DNA of 16,034 nucleotides from CAZPRQ01 sp964589415 (GTDB lineage Bacteria > Patescibacteriota > Doudnabacteria > UBA920). Position 1 is the stretch's first letter. Every line of letters starts with the position of its first letter. The stretch is from assembly GCA_964589415.1 (NCBI GenBank), contig CAZPRQ010000032.1, forward strand, positions 1 through 16,034. Reading direction: 5' to 3'. Position numbers and translations under genes: made by a program. The notes under the pieces were generated by a model. The model did no database searches. It saw only the letters and a program-made list of their open reading frames with translations, and was not told the DNA's origin. This document shows, one piece after another, positions 12,048-16,034 of the stretch.

Positions 12048-12572
12048 ATGAGCAGGCGGCGTATTAAAAAAGTTGTCGTGAATGACAACATGCAAAAAAA
12101 ATATAGTTATACATTAACCGAGCCTATGGGCGAAAATTTTGATCCCCGGTTTAAGCCGGAGCTTACCCCAAAGCAAATGCTCGCGCTCGGTGTATTTGGC
12201 GGAGTTTACATGCGCGATTGCGCGAAGGAGTTTCCCAAGGATTGGTTTAAAAAAGCAAAATTTCAAAAAAAAGACACTTACAAGCGAAGCCCAAAAATTA
12301 ACTTCTTTGGCGTAAATGCTTCGCAGCCGCTGTCAGTATGGCGCAAGAAAGACTGGATACATCCGCAAGACCCGCGGGGATGGTTCCAATGGTACTGCCG
12401 GTATTATATGGGACGCCGAAGTGAGGATGACCAGCGGCAAATAAAGCGCTGGGTTGCTATTCGGCGGCATATTGCCCAAATAGTCAAGAATTGTAACGCG
12501 GGTGATTATTCGTGCCGCAGAAAGCAAAGACAAGCAGTGCTCCACTGGGCTTACGACAGCAGGAAGATGTAA
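12048..12572 (+). CDS. Conserved hypothetical protein, 174 aa
   Basis: I recognise this as a conserved uncharacterised protein, without a name I can give. Its strongest blocks are LTPKQMLALGVFGGVYMRDC (39-58), NFFGVNASQPLSVWRKKDWI (85-104), and DPRGWFQWYCRYYMGRR (108-124), continuing to RQIKRWVAIRRHIAQI. It is soluble, very basic and rich in Trp and Tyr, with a Cys-containing C-terminus (NCNAGDYSC) ending LHWAYDSRKM. Basic and aromatic density could mean nucleic-acid binding, but nothing proves it. No Shine-Dalgarno site is present. It could share the transcript of the TspO/DUF2177/DUF1295 run, since no terminator intervenes, and copy C of the repeated terminator lies 15 nt after its stop. 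Confidence 0.88.
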   Translation: MSRRRIKKVVVNDNMQKKYSYTLTEPMGENFDPRFKPELTPKQMLALGVFGGVYMRDCAKEFPKDWFKKAKFQKKDTYKRSPKINFFGVNASQPLSVWRKKDWIHPQDPRGWFQWYCRYYMGRRSEDDQRQIKRWVAIRRHIAQIVKNCNAGDYSCRRKQRQAVLHWAYDSRKM

Positions 12573-12587
12573 TAAAGATAATAAAAT

Positions 12588-12624
12588 AAGGGGAATCTTT
12601 GTCTGACAAGGATTCCCCTTGTTT
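12588..12624 (+). terminator. Copy C of the repeated terminator
   Basis: AAGGGGAATCTTTG (12588-12601) pairs with CAAGGATTCCCCTT (12607-12620) over 14 bp, loop TCTGA, then GTTT. The stem matches copies A and B, but the loop differs (TCTGA against TAAGA), and AAT replaces AAC at the 5' foot, shortening the stem. Confidence 0.85.
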
Positions 12625-12692
12625 AACAGTATTTGATTTTTATATGGTTTATTGCTAAATTGCTTATATTCATGGGCGTAAAAACTTTATGA

Positions 12693-12830
12693 ATGAATAG
12701 ATTTGAGGAAGATGTGCGTTGCCCAAGTTGTGGCAGAACCCACATGGATGCAGCACCAAAGTACATGAAGAACATGGAATGCAGCTGCGGGTTCTCATTT
12801 ACGGCTCATCCGCCCGCGGGGGTGGCATAA
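12693..12830 (+). CDS. Mini zinc-ribbon protein, 45 aa
   Basis: The frame starts MNRFEEDVRCPSCGRTHMDA and continues to NMECSCGFSFTAHPPAGVA. Two Cys pairs, CPSC (10-13) and CSC (30-32), 16 residues apart, suggest a small zinc ribbon, though the second pair is CxC rather than CxxC. The rest is short and polar with a Pro-rich end. There is no Shine-Dalgarno site; an upstream TATATT (12665-12670) could be a -10. Its stop overlaps the next gene's start (TAATG). An alternative frame from about 12719 crosses the same DNA but lacks these signals. The spaced Cys pairs in the right phase and the exact stop-start overlap make this frame more credible. Small zinc ribbons often bind nucleic acid or act as protein adaptors. 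Confidence 0.65.
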   Translation: MNRFEEDVRCPSCGRTHMDAAPKYMKNMECSCGFSFTAHPPAGVA

Positions 12831-12988
12831 TGCCCGTAGTCGAACCTAAGGAGCCGGAAGTTATACCGGGTCCGGGCGACGATCCAACGAAGCCCTCGAT
12901 AGATCCCGATACTCAGCGGACGAAAAGAACCACTACACCATTTAGGCCTACTTGGCTGCCGGTGCCCGGCAATCCGGAAAAGAACTAA
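12830..12988 (+). CDS. Small Pro-rich protein, 52 aa
   Basis: The product MPVVEPKEPEVIPGPGDDPT continues with KPSIDPDTQR, a basic Thr-rich stretch (TKRTTTPFRPTW) and ends GNPEKN. It should be disordered: about one residue in four is Pro, with an acidic first half and a basic second half. Translation would be by re-initiation or coupling at the TAATG overlap with the zinc-ribbon gene; a G-rich stretch (CGGGGGTGG, 12817-12825) is a weak ribosome binding site. Terminator 13019 follows 30 nt after the stop. Its composition resembles the 33-aa mini-gene at 1270-1371 though the sequences are not alike. Function unknown; partnership with the zinc ribbon is inferred from coupling. Confidence 0.6.
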   Translation: MPVVEPKEPEVIPGPGDDPTKPSIDPDTQRTKRTTTPFRPTWLPVPGNPEKN

Positions 12989-13018
12989 TCCGGCCGCGGT
13001 AAAACTCGTAATAGCACG

Positions 13019-13053
13019 GCGCAAGGACTCCAATTATCCTTGCGCTTTTTTTT
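13019..13053 (+). terminator. Terminator of the zinc-ribbon/Pro-rich pair
   Basis: GCGCAAGGA (13019-13027) pairs with TCCTTGCGC (13037-13045) over 9 bp, followed by eight T. The stem is almost the same as that at 8607-8636. Confidence 0.93.
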
Positions 13054-13096
13054 ATAGTAAAGATATAAATATGTTAAGGCTTAACAAGTGCTTTTT

Positions 13097-13133
13097 AATA
13101 AAATACCCCACAAAAAAAGTGGGGTATTTTATT
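13097..13133. terminator. Bidirectional terminator between convergent genes
   Basis: A perfect 15-bp stem (AATAAAATACCCCAC at 13097-13111 with 13119-13133) and a seven-A loop. T-rich 3' arms occur on both strands, and it lies between the plus-strand pair and the minus-strand cupin gene. Confidence 0.85.
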
Positions 13134-13202
13134 TGCTGCTACATAAAGGCAAATTATATGTAATATGGATTTAGTGCCTTGTCTGTTTTTTGCGAGGAAA
13201 TT

Positions 13203-13601
13203 TTATTCCGTGGTCTTGCCGTCGAATTCTTCTTCCTGGCTTTCCGCTTGCTGTTTGGTCTCACGCGAAATGCCGTCTTTGTGGTGGGGCGGGGAGTAAA
13301 GAGTGTACAGCTTTAGCGGGTGCTGGGCCGATGTGTTTATGACATTGTGGCTCGAGCCTGCCGGCACAATTACCGCGCTGCCGTCCAAAACCCGCGACTC
13401 ATTGCCGTCTATTACCAGTTTGCCTTCGCCTTTTTCGAACCGGAAAAATTGGTCGGACTCGGCATGAATTTCTTCCCCAATTTCTTCTCCCGGGGCAAGT
13501 GACATTAACACCAGCTGGGTGTGTTTGCCGGTGTACACTACTTTGCGGAAATTGTTATTTTCTACTGTAAGCTCTTCTATGTTTTGGTTATAACCTTTCA
13601 T
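13203..13601 (-). CDS. Cupin domain protein
   Basis: The start is ATG 13601 (MKGYNQNIEELTVENNNFRK), just past a -10 hexamer; an in-frame TTG two codons up is less likely. The 132-aa product has a single cupin barrel. Motif 1 is degenerate (GEEIGEEIHAESDQFFRFEK, 38-57, His46 with Asp50/Gln51). Motif 2 is perfect, GSAVIVPAGSSHNVIN (74-89) with His85. A charged Gln/Glu-rich tail (about 112-132) follows. The pattern is like the mannose-6-phosphate isomerase-type stand-alone cupins often found as small cytoplasmic metalloproteins with unknown substrates. It lies 75 nt downstream of the EamA-type gene on the same strand, but seems to have its own promoter. The bidirectional hairpin 13097-13133 would end its transcript. 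Confidence 0.9.
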   Translation of the reverse strand: MKGYNQNIEELTVENNNFRKVVYTGKHTQLVLMSLAPGEEIGEEIHAESDQFFRFEKGEGKLVIDGNESRVLDGSAVIVPAGSSHNVINTSAQHPLKLYTLYSPPHHKDGISRETKQQAESQEEEFDGKTTE

Positions 13602-13608
13602 ATGCAAT

Positions 13609-13614
13609 ATATTA
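13609..13614 (-). promoter_or_regulatory. -10 hexamer for the cupin gene, leaderless type
   Basis: On the minus strand TAATAT (13609-13614) ends 7 nt before the ATG at 13601, so RNA would begin at or next to the start codon. No Shine-Dalgarno site and no clear -35. Confidence 0.45.
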
Positions 13615-13682
13615 ATTTTTTAGTAGGACCTATGCCTTATCATTCTTTTGGTAATCTGCAAACAATTGCAAACCCGAAAGTT

Positions 13683-14105
13683 CTATTTTATTAGGACTGT
13701 GGCCAAGACGCCGGCCGTTACCAGCGCTCCGCCAATTACGTTTCCAGGCGTTGGCTTTTCGCTTAAAAACACAAAAGCTAATATTATAGTAAGCGCCACG
13801 CTTAGTTTGTCTATGGGCGCTACTTTGGAAGCCTGGCCAATTTGCAGGGCCTTGTAGTAAAACATCCACGAAAGTCCGGTGGCTATTGCAGATAGAATAA
13901 TAAAAATGTAAGAGTGCCTGGAAATTTTAAAAACATCGCCAACATTGCCCTGAAGGGCAACAATTACCCAGGCAAAAACTAAAATAACCACCGTGCGAAT
14001 GGCAACCGCCAAGTTGCTGTTTACTCCCTGAATGCCAATTTTACCCAATATGGCAACCAGCGAGGCAAAAAATGCCGAAAGCACCGCATATATAGCCCAG
14101 TTCAT
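13683..14105 (-). CDS. EamA/DMT-type half-size transporter
   Basis: The 140-aa product is a four- to five-helix membrane protein with the EamA repeat: WAIYAVLSAFFASLVAILGKIG at the start, the junction SAIATGLSWMFYYKALQIG (about 72-90) and the final helix pair KVAPIDKLSVALTIILAFVF then LSEKPTPGNVIGGALVTAGV. One EamA repeat equals half of a typical ten-helix transporter, so it should dimerise, as four-helix SMR-like members do. Substrate cannot be read from sequence; members export metabolites or drugs. The ATG has a good AAAGGAG site and a near-consensus promoter, unlike its neighbours. It is divergent from the beta-lactamase-fold gene, sharing a 103-nt intergenic region. The full length is open and not truncated. 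Confidence 0.88.
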   Translation of the reverse strand: MNWAIYAVLSAFFASLVAILGKIGIQGVNSNLAVAIRTVVILVFAWVIVALQGNVGDVFKISRHSYIFIILSAIATGLSWMFYYKALQIGQASKVAPIDKLSVALTIILAFVFLSEKPTPGNVIGGALVTAGVLATVLIK

Positions 14106-14123
14106 AGTTCTCCTTTCATTTAT

Positions 14124-14152
14124 ATTATACCAAGATTAAGCGGTCATAACAA
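14124..14152 (-). promoter_or_regulatory. Promoter of the EamA-type gene
   Basis: On the minus strand TTGTTA (14147-14152), a 17-nt spacer and a perfect TATAAT (14124-14129). The start would be near 14117, with AAAGGAG in the short leader. Confidence 0.8.
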
Positions 14153-14196
14153 TTTGGAAAGACAGCCATGCAATTTAGTTTTTTATTTATTGGGTA

Positions 14197-14202
14197 TATA
14201 CT
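14197..14202 (+). promoter_or_regulatory. -10 hexamer of the beta-lactamase-fold gene, leaderless type
   Basis: TATACT ends 6 nt before ATG 14209, the same spacing as at 3820-3832. A weak TTTAGT lies 17 nt upstream (14174-14179). No Shine-Dalgarno site is present. Confidence 0.6.
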
Positions 14203-14208
14203 GCGTAT

Positions 14209-15273
14209 ATGCTTAAAGAATTAGTAAAAAATAGGCTTCTTAGGGCAATTGAAAACAAAATTTTCCCCGGAGCGGTTGTGGGTATTGTGCAAAAAGATAT
14301 TGGCAAACTTTTGGTTTTAGCCGGCCGTTTTACTTATGACGAAACTTCCCCCCAAGTGGAGGAGGATTCCATGTTTGATGTGGCTTCCGTAACCAAGTCT
14401 ATTCCCACTGCCTGTTTGGCGTTAAAATTAATTGAGTCCGGAAAATTGTCTTTGGAAGATAAAATAATAAAATACGTGCCGGAATTTAAAAATAAGTATC
14501 GGCAGCAGGCTACTTTGTGGCACTTGCTAACGCAAACTTTGGACTTTGGCCATATTTTTTTGTCATCCCAAAAAAATAACACTCCCAAAGAAATACTTAA
14601 CTATATTTTTACCAAAGAGCTGGAAAGTCCGCCCGGGTCCAAATATTGGTATATGAACGCCACCAGCATTCTGCTCGGGTTGGTTGTAGAGCGGGCCGCG
14701 CAAAAGCCGCTGGATGTCCTTGCCGACGAAATGTTTTTTAAGCCCCTTGGCATGCTACACACCACTTTTCATCCGGAAAAGTTTGCCAAAGAAAAAATTG
14801 TCCCAACCGAACAAGACGACTGGCGGGGAAGGTTAATTCACGGGGAAGTTCACGACGAAACGGCCAGCAAGCTTTTTTTGGAAATGGTGCCAGGCAATGC
14901 CGGTCTGTTTTCCACCGCACCGGATTTGCTGGTATTTTTGGAGATGCTTTTAAATAAAGGCAAGTTAAACGGCAGGCGCTATTTTAATGAAAAGACCGTG
15001 GAAGAAATGCAAAATAACCAGTTGGAAAATATTTCACAAACCGCGGGCCTGGGTTGGGAGCTGACTAAAAAAGATGTTATGGGCAGCCATATAACAGAGC
15101 ATACTTTTGGCAAAACCGGGTTTACCGGCTGTTTGGTGGTATGTGACATTTTAAAACAAATTGGCGTGGTTATACTTTCTAATGCGGTTTACCCCAAGCG
15201 CCCGGAAAACAGAAGCGCCATAAACGAGCTTAGGCGGGACATTGTAGATTTGGTATTTAAGGCTGCCGGCTAA
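14209..15273 (+). CDS. Serine hydrolase, class C beta-lactamase/esterase fold
   Basis: The 354-aa product has all three active-site motifs of the beta-lactamase (class C)/penicillin-binding-protein-like esterases: SVTK (Ser60, Lys63), YMN (Tyr148, Asn150), and KTG (302-304, in FGKTGFTG). Other family landmarks are FDVASVTKSIPTA, SLEDKIIKYVPEF (81-93), LWHLLTQT (103-110), and FFKPLGM (176-182). There is no signal peptide, so it should be cytoplasmic and more likely an esterase or peptidase than a drug-resistance enzyme. It is divergent from the EamA gene and probably leaderless. No clear terminator follows; a GGCCGGCC-rich stretch at 15278-15295 lacks a T tract. Substrate is unknown. Family confident, specificity not. 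Confidence 0.93.
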   Translation: MLKELVKNRLLRAIENKIFPGAVVGIVQKDIGKLLVLAGRFTYDETSPQVEEDSMFDVASVTKSIPTACLALKLIESGKLSLEDKIIKYVPEFKNKYRQQATLWHLLTQTLDFGHIFLSSQKNNTPKEILNYIFTKELESPPGSKYWYMNATSILLGLVVERAAQKPLDVLADEMFFKPLGMLHTTFHPEKFAKEKIVPTEQDDWRGRLIHGEVHDETASKLFLEMVPGNAGLFSTAPDLLVFLEMLLNKGKLNGRRYFNEKTVEEMQNNQLENISQTAGLGWELTKKDVMGSHITEHTFGKTGFTGCLVVCDILKQIGVVILSNAVYPKRPENRSAINELRRDIVDLVFKAAG

Positions 15274-15310
15274 ATTTGGCGGCCGGCCAATGGCTTGGGG
15301 TAAATATAAG

Positions 15311-15319
15311 TGCTAAAAT
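15311..15319 (+). promoter_or_regulatory. Extended -10 promoter of the methyltransferase gene
   Basis: TGCTAAAAT is an extended -10 (TAAAAT at 15314-15319). A start near 15326 leaves about 17 nt of leader containing AGGA, 5 nt from the ATG. Confidence 0.5.
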
Positions 15320-15342
15320 GGGAATAAGTTTTTAGGAATTAC

Positions 15343-16034
15343 ATGAAGGAATATTTTGAGCAAAACGCGGAAACATACAACATAACGGAGAGGAAAAAGT
15401 TTGTAGTGGTGCCCGCGTTAAAACGCCACATACAGAAAGTAAAAACCGGAGGCTTGTTGGACTTGGGCTGCGGCAACGGTTTATTTTACCCGCTTATTGC
15501 AAAAAAGGGGTATGCTTATTTTGGTTTGGATATTTCGCCAATTTTATTAAAACAGGCCCAAGCGCAATTTCCGCAAGGTAATTATAAATTAGGCAATGCC
15601 AAATGGTTCGCGCGCCTCTATAAAAACCAAAAGTTTGACGTTATACTTTCCAATTTGCTTTTACCAGCGCTTAACCAGAAAAAGGATATTGTTAAGGTTT
15701 TGTTAGAGTGCAAGAAAGTGTTAAAACCGCGGGGTTCAATTGTACTTGTGGTTGTCCATCCCACTTTTGATATGTACATGTATGCCGGCATGTTGGGCGA
15801 GGGTGGGGTGAAAACAAAATATAAGGGTTATTTTAATTCCGGAGCGGAATTTACGTTTACTAAACAATTTCCAAAAGGTAAATTTAATTTTACAGATTAC
15901 CATTGGACATTAACCGATTATTTTGACTGTGTACGCAAGGCGGGTTTATCCGTTACCGGTCTGGACGAATGCCCGCCGGATAAAAGTTTGCAAAAAAGTA
16001 ACCCGGGACTTTACGCCAAATATAGAAATTACCC
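15343..16034 (+). CDS. Class I SAM-dependent methyltransferase, partial (3' end outside window)
   Basis: From ATG 15343 the frame stays open to the end of the window, giving at least 230 residues. Motif I is LLDLGCGNG (38-46) and the acidic loop GLDIS (61-65) ends motif II, the classic S-adenosylmethionine site. The region FDVILSNLLLPALNQ corresponds to motif IV and VLKPRGSIVLVV to the beta-5 hairpin. The N-terminal MKEYFEQNAETYN is typical of small-molecule methyltransferases of the Methyltransf_11/25 type, and the later part (YHWTLTDYFDCVRKAGLSV) fits the usual C-terminal strand region, so little is missing. It lies 69 nt after the hydrolase gene with its own extended -10. Substrate unknown. 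Confidence 0.9.
   Translation, partial: MKEYFEQNAETYNITERKKFVVVPALKRHIQKVKTGGLLDLGCGNGLFYPLIAKKGYAYFGLDISPILLKQAQAQFPQGNYKLGNAKWFARLYKNQKFDVILSNLLLPALNQKKDIVKVLLECKKVLKPRGSIVLVVVHPTFDMYMYAGMLGEGGVKTKYKGYFNSGAEFTFTKQFPKGKFNFTDYHWTLTDYFDCVRKAGLSVTGLDECPPDKSLQKSNPGLYAKYRNY

Noticed and set aside
12719..12988. 89-codon frame covering the zinc-ribbon gene
   Set aside because: Its first 37 codons lie in another phase of the Cys-bearing frame and lack a ribosome binding site. Only the part from ATG 12830 is kept.
15274..15300. GGCCGGCC-rich dyad after the hydrolase gene as a terminator
   Set aside because: The arms pair imperfectly and no T run follows, so I did not call it.
1..16034. Code 25 (TGA as Gly), as in Gracilibacteria and Absconditabacteria
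   Set aside because: DUF2207, DUF2177 and ThiF-like genes all end properly at TGA, with the next gene starting there.
1..16034. CRISPR array, tRNA, rRNA or integrase/attachment site
   Set aside because: No regularly spaced direct repeats, no cloverleaf-like segment and no recombinase gene were seen on either strand. The repeats found are inverted REP-type units and terminators.

Overview
The window looks like a chromosomal stretch of a bacterium from the Candidate Phyla Radiation / Patescibacteria, most likely Parcubacteria-like. This rests on the gene mix: a DUF2207 protein with a poly-Gly tail, a conserved 174-aa protein I associate with these genomes, many tiny orphan proteins, leaderless-type promoters, and G+C-rich palindromic repeats between genes. 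TGA acts as a normal stop (code 11): at least three genes end in it, and no reading frame needs TGA as Gly. There is no rRNA, tRNA, CRISPR array or intact transposase. The taxonomic call is an inference from style, not a marker gene.

Layout. 1-1000: an unknown minus-strand gene with clear promoter and terminator, diverging from an orphan ArsR-type regulator with a palindrome at its start. 1000-2350: gene-poor, with a REP-like hairpin, a 33-aa Pro/Thr/Lys-rich mini-gene, a REP pair, and the N-terminal stub of a membrane protein that ends inside that pair. 2300-3600: a strong promoter, a 59-aa membrane protein overlapping a 325-aa membrane protein, and a terminator, followed by a second REP pair. 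3800-6130: DUF2207 protein, YdeI/OmpD-associated-like protein and GIY-YIG protein, tightly packed behind an extended -10 box. 6190-6780: a DinB-like protein with its own promoter and terminator. 6849-7930: a two-gene operon of an E1-like (ThiF/MoeB) adenylyltransferase and a 59-aa protein ending in CACDG, closed by a 19-bp hairpin. 8090-9690: four short orphan genes with strong ribosome binding sites. 9814-12620: a membrane operon (two-TM protein, TspO-like, DUF2177, DUF1295) plus the conserved 174-aa protein. 12690-13130: a mini zinc-ribbon gene overlapping a Pro-rich mini-gene. 13200-16034: a cupin and an EamA-type half transporter on the minus strand, then a class C beta-lactamase-fold hydrolase and a methyltransferase that runs off the window.

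Two expression styles alternate. The orphan genes mostly have near-consensus -35/-10 promoters, strong AAGGAGG sites and strong hairpin terminators, often from shared terminator families. The recognisable conserved genes mostly lack a Shine-Dalgarno site, and three have a -10 hexamer only 6-7 nt before the ATG, as expected for leaderless mRNA.

The best candidate for an undescribed system is the ThiF-like enzyme with its coupled short partner, which could be a C-terminally adenylated carrier or a modified peptide. The orphan cluster at 8173-9587 and the zinc-ribbon/Pro-rich pair are further candidates. Several of these small genes are under 60 codons and would be missed by a length cutoff.
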